A program made the translations under genes and the position numbers. A stretch of DNA of 64,000 bases from Arctopsyche grandis (lineage: Eukaryota > Arthropoda > Insecta > Trichoptera > Hydropsychidae), in NCBI RefSeq assembly GCF_051622035.1, contig NC_135358.1:9527001-9591000 (forward strand), given 5' to 3'. The notes under the pieces were generated by a model, which did no database searches, was not told where the DNA came from, and was given only the letters and a program-made list of their open reading frames with translations. Positions within the stretch are counted from its first letter, which is position 1, and each line of letters opens with the position of its first letter. Positions 21,701 through 34,904 of this stretch are shown here, piece by piece.

Positions 21701-24700
21701 TACATATGAGCCTTTTAAATTCTCATTTGCCGTTAATTAACGTTTTGAAATTTTTTTTCCAGGCTATGTATATCACAGAGCTTTCTAGTGGACAAACTCC
21801 TCCGAGTAATAGGAAAATCGTAAAAGAAACCTGTCGTTCACTTCCACGATCATTCAAACTATCACCCCATGTATCTGGTGCAGCTGTCAGTTACTATGAT
21901 ATTACAAAAGATAAATTATACGTTTCTAAAAGTATCGCCCTCATATGTCGACATGCATATGTAAGAGCAGCTCGATTATTCTTAAGTAATTTATATAAGT
22001 AAGTATAAATTATTTATTGAATTTTTATTAGAAAAAAATTGAAGTATTTTAAAGTTCGAGTTCTATTGATTTATAAAATGCATGTATAATACATATATAC
22101 ATACATATGTCTTACAACCATGTATTTAATGACTTGAGAATCAATATCATTTATATGTACATATTTATTTATTCATATACATCATAGAAGTAGAATGCAT
22201 AGAATCGCTCTCAGCCTCCAAAAATGTTGCTACAAAAACTCTGCGCGGCAGAGTTTGTTCATTATTTGCTCATTGTTTGCTAAACTTCGTCTCTCTTCTG
22301 ACTTTCCGTCTCTCTCTTCGATGGCTCGCTTTTAGAATTCTACTTCTATGATATACATAAATGCCAGGAAAGCCTAACAGGTAAACCCCAATGCGCTTTC
22401 CTGGCCAATTACAAACGATTCTACAGTGTCATAGAGACAAAGTAGAAGATATGTAAAATATGTTAATATGTGTAAGATAATAGATCTTACAGGGTTTTGT
22501 TATGTTTTTGATATAGAAGTCTACCAAGGCAGCCAGGTCCTGGTTTATCTCCTGAAGCTTTTGTCTATAATATTTTGTATGAAGTTAATTTACCATCACC
22601 AGGTCAAACTCTTAAATTTTTTCTACCACCACTTGAATCTCATCTATCACCAATTTCTACAGTATGTTAATATTTTATGATATGTCTCTTATACTTATTT
22701 TGTATAATATCACTGTACGAGTATGAAATACAACAATTTTTATGTTAACAGGTAATATATAGACCACGTCTTCCTGATGAATTGCCGCTACTGGACTATC
22801 AATTGAGAGAAATGTTCGTTTTACTTGGAGCCGAATGCATTATACAACTATTTACCTGTGTTCTACTTGAAAATCAAGTGCTATTGAGATCTTCAGGTAT
22901 GTACATATTACTATAATTATATTTAAATTTACTTTGGTGTATTTCATGGTGCTATTTGTTTGTTACAGATTACAATAGACTTATGCTAGTCGCCGAATGT
23001 ATAATTAGCTTATTATTTCCATTTTGTTGGCCTCATGTATATGTGCCAATATTACCATTACCGTTGCATCATTTTTTGGATGCACCCGTACCTTTTGTGA
23101 TGGGTAAGATATTTATATTAAAAACTTTCGTGTTTTTTATTTGTAAATTGTATGTGCACGTGCGCATTGTAATGTAATGTTTACTTTTATTCGATAGGTT
23201 TGCATTTGGAAAATACATCATGCATTGGTGGTAATGGTATAAATAAAAACATATTTCTTGGTACAGAAGCAGCCCTTTGTTTAGTTGATATTGATAAAAT
23301 GAGCATTCAGTTGCCTGAAGAACTTCCCACTTTTCCTTATAGAAATGCTTTTAAAGAAGAAATATCTCAATTATTGGATAAATTTCAGGTTTTATAGATT
23401 TACAATATTTAATCCAATTTATGTATTAGTCACAGTATCTTTCGATTACAAGAAGTACATGAAATCTATTTTCAACAGATATGTAAACCAGATGTAGATC
23501 AATCAAAATTCTATACACCGATAAATGGCTTAAACCAAAGACATAACTATCATGATCCAATGTCGAGCAGCTGCACACTACCAACTGGTAATTATTTAAT
23601 GTATATTAACATATTGTGTTGTCTATTTCCTCAACAGTTTTTCTTATATTCTAAGATTGGTCAATGATTATCATTCTGCTTTGTTGCATATCTTTGGTGT
23701 TTTTCAATAAGCTTTCTTTACAATTCATAAATATTAATTGGTGTTGGGTAACACATATTTCATTTATGTAAATATGGATTCCATGATTGTTTCGCACTTG
23801 CATTAAATTGCGCTCGATGTTGGGCCCTCGGCGATACAAAATTACAAACATCATCAAACATTAAACAAACCCAAATCATATACATATATAATCATTAACA
23901 TATGTATAGTATGTGTTGTGTTGTTGTAATCGCGTTGGCGTGATCTTTGTAGTTGCGTTTCACCGAACGTCCATTATTGTGCGATTTTTGTAAGCCTGCA
24001 ATGGTCTGGTTACTGTAAATATGTATGTTACATAATGGTATATATTTTACTAAAAACCTTTTTTTATTTTTCAAATCAATATCTTAGTTATATTCTCTTA
24101 AAATTTATATGAAAAAAAAACAACTCATTTTGTAAACATGTGCTTTTGGTCAAAGTGTCTGTTTATTATATCTTAGGTGGTGGGTCAAGGCGTAAACATT
24201 CTTTTAACGATATTTTGGATTGGGATGAGTCACATATTTTAGCCAATTCCCCTCCCTCATCTCCCACCCACCATTCTTACTATCATAACTCCCATCATTC
24301 TCATCAAATGAATAGAATAACACCTCCCAGATCAGATGCATTGCAACGTATTGTTGATATTGCAAGGAGAACTGGTATGTGTGTCTAAATTTGACTTTTT
24401 TTAAATTACTAATTATTATAATTAAAATTGTATAATGTAAATACATTTCGATTAAGTGATAAAATATACTTAAGGGCTTGTATTAATATTTATAAATGAT
24501 TTTTCATGGTTGAATGAAGTTTCAAGTATACAAATGTATGTACATGTAAATTAAAGAATTTTGTTTTAATGAATAACAGGTGTAAATTTGGATGATTTGG
24601 ATGCTGAAACTGTAATGCCAACAAATAAAAAAAAAGTTTTGACTGATGATGAACAGTATCAAGAAGACTTACGTTTCAATAATGCTATGAGAGAAACATT

Positions 24701-27700
24701 CCTTAATAGATTTGTTCATATGTTTAGTGCGTACGAACATTTCGTTATACTTCCTGACCAGGTTTTTATTTTATTTTAACTTATTACATATTATTTAATG
24801 TATTTATTTTAAGAAAAAACTTACACATATAATTTACTATTAGGATAAGGAGTCGTGGCTGTCATCACGGGAATCGATGCAAAATTTTGATAAGGCAGCC
24901 TTTTTATCAGATCAGCCAGAACAGCATAGACCTTTTCTTTCAAGATTTCTTGAAAGTCAGATGTTTGCCACACTCATTGATAATAAAATTATGTCATCCT
25001 GGGGTGACATAGACGAAAATGTTCAACTTTTTGACAATCGTATTAAAATACTCAGGTAAATTTGACTCATATAAAATTTATACAACCGTTTTGTAGAATC
25101 TTAATTTTTTGTTTTGTTTTTTAAGAAAACGATGTGGTGGTGATTCGTTAACTGTTAGATCTTCTTGCTATGAACCATATTTATCTAGAAATTATGAACT
25201 GTTGAGAGGTGAAAAGAGATTGGACATTGATGAAATAATACCACCCCAAGAAATTCATCCTCATCGTGCCGCATACTACAGAGCATTCCCATTACTCGAT
25301 GCAAAATTGTTGGAACCCCCACTCATAACATATGGAGAAAGGTGCTAATTTTTAATCTATTAGTAAAATTTAATTTTACATTTTATGTTTAAAACATCAC
25401 ATGATGTGCATTTATGTTATTTTGTTTTAACTTGCTTATTTTAATGTATAATATAAGGTTTAAAAAACACTATTATTCGTCAGATTTTATCAGTTAATGC
25501 ATGATACAGTGGAAAAGTTTTCAGTATTAATTAATAAACTATTGAGATTCTAATTTAGTATCATATAGTCTATCTGCAATTTTCATATCGATGAAAAGAA
25601 ATGTTAAATGAGTTACAATATGAATCTTTGTTAATTGTTGCTTTGTATTATACATTTTATTCATCTTGCATGTCTCGTCGTTAATACAATCGTGTAATCT
25701 TTTTGTTGAATGTGCATGATCCACTGTTAAATCAATCATTATGGCATGTTATATTGTTTTGTTTTTTAAGTTGTGAAAACCTTAGAATTGGATTTTTAAA
25801 TGAATTAAAATTGTTGATATGATTCAACTGCATGTTTATTTTATTTTGTGGCAAATATTATAATTATTACATACATATATATAAATTAGATATTCTATTA
25901 TACATTGGTTTTTATGAAGAATGCCGACTTTGCTCTGAAAACGTAATTGATTTAAAATTTCTTAGAACTGAGTTAATCATTCATCTTGTACAAGTTTGAA
26001 ACATTAATTTTAATTTTTGGTATATTTACATGTGTCACTTTAAATATCAAATTTGATTTTAAACACATTGTGGAATATTATCTCACCATATTTTGTGCAT
26101 GTCTATTTGCTTTATATATTATACATATTTATATATACTTACACTTAATCACATAGAGGCTTTTCACACACATGCATAATATATTCCATGTGTTTGTATA
26201 ATACATTTATTATTTATGAATATATAAATTAATAAAGAAATTCATATAATATCAATGCTTTTTATTTACACATTTATACATACATATTGTTTTTGCTTTG
26301 TCGATTACTGTTTATGCTATGTTGCTGTTATGCTTAAATAATTTTTCAGAGCGTAAGTATAGATGTATTTCGAGTGCAATAAATTCGCATAAAATTTATT
26401 TTGGGTTATCTTTCTAATTTAAATAATTTAATATATTCGGGAATTATTTCTTTTTGCTCAGTCGTTGCTTAATAAATTATATCACATCGCCACATAAAGA
26501 ATATCAAAATCATTTTTATATTTAAACTTTCTATCGCAATAATGATATGAATTTGATTAATTTTAATGTTATTTGATAATTAATTACTTTGATTATTATT
26601 TCGATTATATTCTTAGGGCAAATAGTTTGCGTCGTGCTAAAGGTTCTAATGTGAGATGGCAATCAAAAGATATTTCTATAGAATCTACAAATGTTGATGT
26701 GTCTCGTATAACATCCAGTGAATTGCCAACAAATACAGCCGCACCAAACAATAAAGCTTTCATTGAAAAGCTTCTCAAAGTAAGTTATGGAAATTAATGA
26801 AATTCAACGAAATATTATTATGTACTTAAAAAAATTTCAAATTACACATTATTTTACATAATTTTTAGGATTGTAAAAGCAAAACAAAGAAAATGCTTTT
26901 AGAAAAAATGGGATCTGAAGCTGTTGATTTAGGATTAGGTATTGAAGTATCAGTGGTAGGTGTAGAAGAAAACACGATGATCGCATCTTTATGCGATTTA
27001 CTCGAAAGAATTTGGTCACATGGCTTGCAACATAAGTATGGAAAATCTGCACTTTGGATGCATTTAATTAATTTTCAAGAATTAGAGCAGTGCAATGATA
27101 CATCGAAACCTATCGATCCGAATTTCTTAACTCCAGGTAACTTTTTAAATAATTTGGATCATTTCATGTGGCTTGGTGGGTTTTTTTTGAATATGTATTT
27201 CATGAATGTTTGTAACTTTCACGCTGCTATTTATGAAGCTCTCGCTTGGTGTGTACTAAGGAAACGTTTAGATTGTATGTTAAACAATAAAAGTTTATAT
27301 GAGAAAGTAGCTACATTTTATTGTATTAATTTCATCAATTGAACTATTTCAGATTTGTCAACTGTCGGTTTAGAGAACGAGAGTGCTGCCAAACAAAGGC
27401 AATCACCAAACAGATCACGTGACAGTTCACGCTCTAGCTCCCGTGATAGTTCCAGAGATCGATTAAGCAGTGGTTCAAACACTCTTGAACGTAAACAGAA
27501 CACTTCACCATTGAGACCATTAACAGAGAGTCTGACTTTCGATATGAGGTATTAAATGATTTGTAAGTTTTAAATTGACAAATTGATGTGTAACTAATAG
27601 TTAAATGGTGTTTCAGAAACATTCAAGCCATGTCAGATATAAAAACTGAGATAGGATATGCGAGGGCATGGGTTCGACTTTCTCTTGAAAAAAAATTACT

Positions 27701-29846
27701 ATCGAAACATTTGAAGACACTTTTGGCTGATTCAGCTCTGCTTAAATCTCAATACAAAAGGACTGCCTTTTTGCGATGTGAAGATGAACGAGAACAATTC
27801 CTTTACCATTTATTAACTTTGAATGCTGTCGACTATTATTGCTTCACGAATACTTATCCTATGACGAGTAAAGTTTTATATTAAAAAGTTTAACCTATGT
27901 TTCAATCGTAATGAATTTTATAAAGTGAAATTCTGGCTTTATAGAGTTACCATATCGTGTTGTTGTTGTGCCATCCCGAAAAGCAAGTGCCACTACTGCG
28001 AATTGCTGGATATCCATGTCAGGAACAAGTGGAGAAACCCAACAAATTCCTATTCCGCGAAATACCTTAGAGTTTGTTTTCCATGTAAGTAAATATCTTT
28101 TTTTTTATTTTAGCATGCTGCATTTATTTAGTGTAAAATCAATTAAAACATGTATTATAGATTTTTATTTTGAATCTTCGTTTTTAGCACAAAAATTTGG
28201 GGATTCTTACTACTCTCAGAATTGGTCATGATAATTCAGGACTATCACCAAGATGGATGTTGGAAAATGTGTACGTCAGAAATGAAGTAACTGGGCATAC
28301 TTATAGGTATAATTTAAAATTTATTTTAAATATACTAGATTACAGTTTAATATTTTTCTTCTAAAATAATGTAACGTAGAGATTAGGTGAGTGGCGCTCG
28401 TGGACCGATGGTTCACTAGCGCAGATCACCTGATCTCTCGTTCCCGCCAAAATGGCCTCTACAAATGAATGAGCCGTATGCAACGGCCAATGGGATCGTC
28501 TGACTCGTCGACCAATAGTTGTTGAGCCCAAACGGGTATAAATATGGCGCGCTCTCGGCCTGGAAACCATTCCGACCTGGAGCGCCGACGAGAGCAGACC
28601 AATAAACGACTTCTAAAACCCTTCTTCGTCTTTCTCTCCTAACCTGGAAGCCCCCTCTTCACGTCCACGCAACAATAGTAATGTTTTAAAGTAAATAACC
28701 ACATTTTTATTTTAAAGGTTTCCTTGCAATCGTTGGCTTGGACGCGGTGTTGATGATGGTTCGACAGAAAGACTACTTGTCGCCCAACTTGTGACTGCTC
28801 GCAGTTCTCACAATAACACAATGAGCGGTAGTCGATATGGGCAAGAACTCGCTAGTACTTCATCGACAGCTACACCAGCTAGTCCAGCTGCTCCCGTTAC
28901 TACACACTTATCTCCATCTACTGTTCAACATATGATCGGTATTTAATTTTGATCGTTTAAAATATGTATAGAATTATAAAAACCTTTTTAATCTATTTTT
29001 ACTTATATTTACAGGTGATTGTGTTAACGCAATTGTGAAATGGCACTATCGTTCAAAAAGAGAAAAGGATGTGAATTCATTGAGCGTATTGCTTTGTGGT
29101 GAAAATGGTTTAGTCAAGTGCTTGGAACAGGCATTCCTTTGTGGTTTCAAATCAAATCGTCTATTTGGAAGAAATTTATTTATTTGGGATTACTTTGGTT
29201 AGTATACGTTTGTTAATTTTATATTGCGTTGTGTATATAAAAATTACTTCATATTTCTTTATATAATTTTGTTTCATTTATACATTATATTCATGTATTT
29301 TTCTTTTTTAGTTCGCGTCAAAGAAGTTTTTGAACAAAATTTAACAGAAGAGTGTTTAGATAGTTCAAGTGAAAGCTCAAGTGGTGTGTATAGTTATCAT
29401 TCATCGAACGCTTCAACTAATAGATCTCAGGAGCATACGACTATCTGGCGTTGTTACTGTCATTTGATGGATGAAATTAACAATGCAGGTCATGCATTAG
29501 GAAAAGATGGAAAATTTCAACTCTTTATTTGTCTCAGCTTAAGGTATATTTTTTACTTTAAATTAGCATTTAAAAAGCTTATCCATGTGTAATCAGAGAT
29601 AACATTTCTCTGTGTGTAACTATGACAGATGGTAATAAATATATTATTTTTTCAAGAGAGCACTGGCTACACCGAATGTTAGTCCCGATGTCTGTGACTA
29701 GGGTTACTACTGAAATGTATGAAGAGCAAAGCTTTTTGCGAAAACGAGGACTACTTACATTTTTGCGACAAATATTGGAGCCACTTGATGAATTTAATAT
29801 TGTTCTAGAAAATTCGTTGACTCAGGGTATCTCATCTTATCCTTAA
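18771..29846 (+). CDS. DENND5: DENN domain-containing protein 5 (DENND5 / Rab6IP1-like), complete
   Basis: Twenty-three coding exons give 1,390 residues: 18771-18930, 21038-21147, 21216-21386, 21763-21998, 22517-22661, 22752-22896, 22969-23103, 23198-23388, 23479-23587, 24177-24374, 24580-24761, 24844-25055, 25126-25341, 26617-26779, 26869-27136, 27353-27548, 27617-27867, 27945-28084, 28188-28306, 28718-28938, 29015-29197, 29312-29543, 29657-29846. All junctions are GT-AG with consistent phases. Domains in order: tripartite DENN from residue about 30 ([58 protein letters not shown]), first RUN about 790-1025 ([20 protein letters not shown]), PLAT about 1030-1130, second RUN about 1190-1385. 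DENND5 proteins act on Rab6/Rab11/Rab39-type GTPases in Golgi-endosome traffic. Ser-Arg-rich residues about 890-935 and a Ser/Thr linker before the second RUN are the least conserved parts. Introns contain RTE fragments, a MITE and a solo LTR. Confidence 0.95.
19631..20280 (-). pseudogene. RTE-like LINE ORF2 C-terminal fragment, frameshifted
   Basis: In DENND5 intron 1, opposite strand. The minus strand reads [20 protein letters not shown] then [14 protein letters not shown], a frame shift, [12 protein letters not shown], a further disruption, then an intact 128-codon frame (19657-20043) with [17 protein letters not shown] and [15 protein letters not shown] motifs. These match the RT thumb and C-terminal region of RTE-clade LINEs. 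The 3' tail is an ATGATG-type repeat at 19631-19655. Dead copy. Confidence 0.7.
20439..20575 (-). pseudogene. Another LINE C-terminal tail
   Basis: The minus strand reads [20 protein letters not shown] followed by about 23 residues and a stop, resembling the extreme C-terminus of a jockey-type ORF2. It lies between two oppositely oriented RTE fragments. Confidence 0.35.
20573..20830 (+). pseudogene. RTE-like LINE ORF2 fragment, plus strand
   Basis: It reads [20 protein letters not shown] and [10 protein letters not shown], then loses frame. The end [16 protein letters not shown] and an ATGATGATGATG tail are recognisable. Same family as 19631-20280 but inverted relative to it. In DENND5 intron 1. 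Confidence 0.65.
22183..22350. mobile_element. MITE in DENND5 intron with perfect 8-bp duplication
   Basis: Ends CATAGAAGTAGAATGC and inverted GAATTCTACTTCTATG form about 16-bp terminal repeats. ATATACAT flanks both sides exactly (22175-22182, 22351-22358). An 8-bp duplication fits hAT, though the termini are not the usual CAGTG. Confidence 0.65.
28370..28674 (+). mobile_element. Solo LTR, TGTAACG family, copy 2 (fuller length)
   Basis: 305 bp from TGTAACGTAGAGATTAGGTG to CACGTCCACGCAACA, with TATAAATA at about 28538 and CCAATAAACGAC at about 28600, i.e. U3 promoter and R polyadenylation signal. Flanks ATAA and ATAG match at three of four bases. It lies in the DENND5 intron after the 19th coding exon in sense orientation, so its promoter and polyA signal could affect the host transcript. 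Confidence 0.75.
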
Positions 29847-29899
29847 ATGTTGTTTTAAAGTATGCAAAGACAAGTGAAAATATGTTGACATTAAAAGTA

Positions 29900-30759
29900 C
29901 AGTACACTCTCGATTGTCCAGGCTAATGCTGGGGAGGTAGGGCACGGATAATTGAAAAACACGGATAATCCGAATCATCAAATTTTGACTTGGTTTCGAG
30001 TATAATATCATATTAACAACATAATTTTTTGTTTCATCATTTTAATACTCATTATTTATTAAGAAAAACGCTTATAGTTAAGCAGATGTGTGGCCGTTAG
30101 TACCTATAATTAGTACTACTGTTGCCAAAATATTCAAAAAAATCTAGTCAACCAGCCAGACGAAGCATCGAAGTTGTCTAATAATCCTAACCTTTCATGG
30201 AAAAACTTGGCTGTTTCCATACACATTTGACCGCTAATTGGTATTCCTTCTGCTCATTTTTGATTTTACTACATGAGTATAGTTGCAACCAAATCTTCGT
30301 ATCTTGACATTTTCATACTTTTTCGTTCCGAAAGACCTGCAGAACTATAACAATCTTTAGCGAACGCATCTAACTTATTTTTGTGTTTAACTATATTTCG
30401 AACAGTAAATCTGAAATATTTTCGAGTTAATAGCAAAGAAAATAATTTCACACACAAAGTATTATAATTGATAATAATTAAACGTGCGTATGTTCGAAAA
30501 AATCTGCTCTGAATACATGCACTTTTTACTTCTTCGATGATCAAAAGCGACTGAAAGAATTGACGCAATACTAAAATACATTTAAAAAGGAACGATAAAC
30601 ATTTCTGTGTGACATAATTTGTTTCAAATAACACGCATGTTTACGGTCGCAATCAATCGGTGCGTCTCATTATCGTATAAGAGCAAAATTTAATTAATTT
30701 AAAAAAAATAATTAACATTAACACGGATAATCCGCACCCGGATAATCGAGAGTACACTG
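29900..30759 (-). mobile_element. Tigger-like (Tc1/mariner, pogo group) element with decayed transposase
   Basis: 860 bp with inverted ends CAGTACACTCTCGATTGTCC and CAGTGTACTCTCGATTATCC and TA on both sides (29898-29899, 30760-30761). Subterminal CACGGATAATCCG motifs recur at each end. The minus strand carries a degraded frame: SMKMSRYEDLVATIL, then a stop and frame shift, then IPISGQMCMETAKFFHERLG and LLDNFDASSGWLT. This is the CENP-B/jerky-type DNA-binding region of Tigger transposases. The DDE catalytic domain is absent. It begins 54 bp after the DENND5 stop codon. Confidence 0.8.
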
Positions 30760-32124
30760 TATTATACTTGTCATAAAAAATCGTACATGCCTTTGCATTT
30801 TGAAAAGTGACATCTCATATCTGTTTCTGTGTTTGTATGTAAATTTTCGCCATAAGTATAGATGTTGTTGTAACCAGTTTTAAACTTGACTAGATATATA
30901 TCATCATATATGATTAAACTCTTAACAATTTTTATTGGAACATTTAATACAGAATATTTTATTGTCAAAATGATAATGTTCTATTTGTGTTGTGAAAAAA
31001 AATCGATCCAATCTTGAATTTATGATCTAAATTACAATTATTAATACATATTCAAAAGCATTTTAACTGAAAATCATTACAAAAACTGCTTGATCTAACG
31101 ACATTCTTATGTATTACAATTCTGCTCAACTCATAGTAGTTTGATATTCATATGACTACTATATTTAGGTGATTTATTTAGTCATTTTATTGTGATTTCT
31201 TTTACACTTTTTTTTATTTTCGTTTAGTGAAAGTATAGTGGAATCAGGAAAATATTTTCCTTTTTATCTATAATTCTAAACCCCAGCGAAAACATTTTTA
31301 TTGTTATGTTTAAGTTTACTTGTAATGTGCATTGAATAATACTCATGAGGGATCCTTTAAAGATATTCCTGTTGTTCTTCCGTGATATACATGCGTATGT
31401 ATTAGTTTTAGTTCAAATATGCCAAAGATATTTTTAACCAAAAAATATAATAATAAGAGATTTGCCATCTCTTCATCTCTCACACAATATTTGAAGAGAA
31501 AATTTAAATATTTAAGGGACTGGGCTTATTTTCATATAAAATTTTAGTCTATTATATTTTATTAAAACTTATGATTTACTTTATATAAATTTAACTATTT
31601 TGTTATTTACTGATTTATCATTTTATTTTATTATCTGATATCATAAATAATTATACTCGATTGCAAATGAATTAAAATAAGAGTTATATTTTATCGTATT
31701 ATTTGATGTGTAGTACCTGGATTTTTTGTTTACCTGTAATATTGTGATTGATGAATTCGATTAATATTTGTCTAAACACTTTTATAGTATGTAATAGTTG
31801 GCTTGTGTGATGTACATATATATGTATGTATGTAATTAATACATATTTATATTTTTCGATTGAAAGAGCAATTCTTTCAAAATATCATACATATATTTTT
31901 TTTTATAAAAATTAATTGGTTACCATATTTAAAAAGGGAAATACATAAGTGAAAATTATTAATGAACATTTATAGACCCTAAAATTATACTATTAAAATT
32001 AATTCTACTCATATTAATATTTAAATTGTTGTGCCCATAGGAGTGGACAGTTGTGCATGATTTACATCATTTTTTATCTATCAATTTTAAATGTATTTAA
32101 ATATAATTTTTATAAATTTTACAA

Positions 32125-32130
32125 AATAAA
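32125..32130 (+). terminator. Candidate polyadenylation signal, DENND5 (proximal)
   Basis: AATAAA in the AT-rich 3' flank. The earliest plus-strand AATAAA noticed after the Tigger-like insertion. Confidence 0.3.
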
Positions 32131-32704
32131 TACTCAGCATGAGATTACAAAAAAGCTAATATCAATAATTTATGTATTGTTCTTTTACCTTAAAAGGAAA
32201 TCCAATTCATAAAAATGTCTTAAATTGAAATGCCTGTTTCTATAACTTTAAGCTATTGACATTCTAAATTTTTTGAAACGGTCTTGGTAAATCTGCTGAC
32301 TTATCGTCCGTCCAGCAAACTTCTTTTGCCATTTCCAATTTTACTATTTTATTTTCATTTGAAAATATTTTATTTTATTTCGTTTCATTTAACATATATT
32401 TATGTACATATATCTATTAAAGGTAACTTTGGAATTTGAATATTCTATTTTAAATTCGTAAACTCTAGCATTACACTTCTGAGTTATACGTGTATTTGTA
32501 TATGTAACATACATACATTGGATTGAATGTACTAAATTCTTGCCAAAATATATAAATGAAACAATTTAATTTCTTAAGTAAATTTTGTGATCTGTAACTT
32601 GTCCAAATTATGTTAATTTAAGATGTGATGGCTGCTAAAGCCAAATAATTTAGTCAATTGTATTTGTTGTATGAATTTTTAACAATGTAAACTGTATTCT
32701 TATA

Positions 32705-32710
32705 AATAAA
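32705..32710 (+). terminator. Candidate polyadenylation signal, DENND5 (distal)
   Basis: AATAAA in ttataaataaaagag. If used, the 3' UTR would be about 2.9 kb and would include the Tigger-like element. Confidence 0.35.
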
Positions 32711-32719
32711 AGAGTATTA

Positions 32720-34450
32720 ATCAGTTTTTCTTATGTATTTGCAAACACACACTACCTATATATATATTTTTTTAATTCTTAGTTTTCATTTTCGAATACA
32801 ATTTTAAGAGATGGTTGTATGTATGTACACTGTCCATATTATGCATTAAAAAATTCTAATATTTGATTTGATTACATATGTACTTACGTTTAATATTAAT
32901 TTAAGATAAACTCTAAATATTTTTAAAATATGGTTTGGCACAGTTCAATGAAGCGACATCTGATTTGACTGACTGATTATAAAGTTGATTCCTAGTACCT
33001 TTCCTTGGAGAAATTTCATCTCTTTTGTTCCTGCAATGAAGATTTAGAGAGTTCCACTATCTGCCACTGATCTTAAGTATTGTACAGCGAGTTCTTAATT
33101 TTTTTAATTTTATCAAAACATTTGTTTATTTTGTAGCTACATATGTGTAAGTAGTTTTTAAACATGTAATTAAAAATAATAGCTTGAAATTGAAATTATA
33201 AAACGATTTGACAAAATGAAATTGCACATTAATTCATACGTAATATGGTTACTTGTTCACTAGTGAGGCTCACGCTTCGCGCTCAAAATCCAATTATTAC
33301 GCTTCACTGCGACGTCACGTTTCGACTATACGTTAACAGATATCTAGTGTGAAAAGAAACAGTATTCGTTTGCATTTCTGGCGTTTATACATACGTACGT
33401 TTTTTTTAATATTTAATAATAATGAAATCCATAAATCTCGAAAGTATCCAACATATACATAGAACGAATGTGGCGTTCTGTCAAATAGGGAAATATGAGG
33501 AGACGAGGAACAAACTGAGACGTATATCTGGACGGCGGACGCAATCCCTCGAGATTATTTTTCAAGATATATCATTATTTTCGCTATAAGAATTTAATGT
33601 TGAGAAACGAAGAACACCGCTGTGACAAAATGTGAAGACGTACGAATTTTGCTCTCATACATGTATGAGTAGGGCCAACATAAAGGCGGACGTTGCAACC
33701 TAAATTTTCTCGGTATATAAAGCGACTTTTACATTATATTCTAAAACTAATATTCATTCAATACATATAATTCCTACAACGATGCACGACCATAAATTAA
33801 TATTTATTTGAAAAATTAAATATATAATGCCTTCAACGTCCGCTTTAGGAAGCCATAATAATATTTTTTATTCCAGACAATAGCAAGGATAGTGCAATTC
33901 CCATCGTTCATATAAAACTAATTTTAAATTATGTGCAGAACCAGCTCAGACGTCAGTTTTTCGGGATTCAATCGTGGGCTTCGCGCTTTAAATTTTTTTC
34001 ATAGAAAAAATCATTTTCACATAAAATTTTATTCTCACTCCCATCTAGATAGTTTAAAATGCAATATTTCTTTTTCAATATCCAAGTCATTAATATTTTT
34101 CTAGGTGGTCAAGATTCATTTCCCAAAAATTGGTCTTTTTTTATTATTTTTCCTTTAGCTTTTAATGTATGATTTTCAGTTAAGAATCAATTTCTATATT
34201 TATTTCGTAAGTTGTCTTTATTTATTGACAATTTACATAAGGCCATTTATTCGTCAATTTATTTTTTTGCTAGGGGAAGGCGCAAAACCCCGAGCCGCTT
34301 CTTTTATTTTATTTTTTTTTAGAAAATTTACAGTTTTATTGATTACAAAATTGATAACAAAATATAATTATTAGAAGATAAACCATTTTAAAAATTTTCG
34401 CATAAAGGTGAGAAAAAAAATTTAAACAATAAAAAAAAAATAGAGTAAAT
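32720..34450. other. AT-rich spacer, no gene seen
   Basis: No coding region or RNA gene was recognised between the DENND5 3' flank and the MITE cluster. Confidence 0.4.
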
Positions 34451-34456
34451 TTATTT

Positions 34457-34740
34457 GGTTCGGTGATTACTAGTCAAATGTGAACCGGTCACAGGACAAC
34501 CGGTCGCTCTAGATCGGTCACACGTAATCACCCGTCACATTAAAATTGGTCACGAGAAAACTGGTCACAATAAAACTGGTCACACCCCAAAATCGGTCAA
34601 CCAGTTTTCTCGTGACCGATTTTAGGGTGTGAACAGTTTTCTCGTGACCAGTTTTAGTGTGACGGGTGATCACGTGTGACCGATCTAGAGCGACCGGTTG
34701 TCCTGTGACTGGTTGACATATGACCAGTAGTCCGTTTACC
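34457..34740 (-). mobile_element. Palindromic foldback MITE built of GGTCAC units, copy 2
   Basis: 284 bp, inverted relative to 13803-14018. Ends are GGTTCGGTGATTACTAGTCA and, inverted, GGTAAACGGACTACTGGTCA. The arms pair along almost the full length and consist of GGTCACGAGAAAACT / GGTCACACTAAAACT units. ATTTATTT directly flanks both sides (low complexity). It contains more internal units than copy 1. Confidence 0.75.
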
Positions 34741-34904
34741 ATTTATTTATTTATAATAAATATAAATTTATTTATTCATAATAATATGTAAATAAAAGTA
34801 GAAATAATAAATGTATCAATTTTAAAATCACTTAATTATTCCGAAAAAACAATTCTGCAATGATAATAACTCGAGGTGAAGCACTCCCATATCACCATAA
34901 ACGG

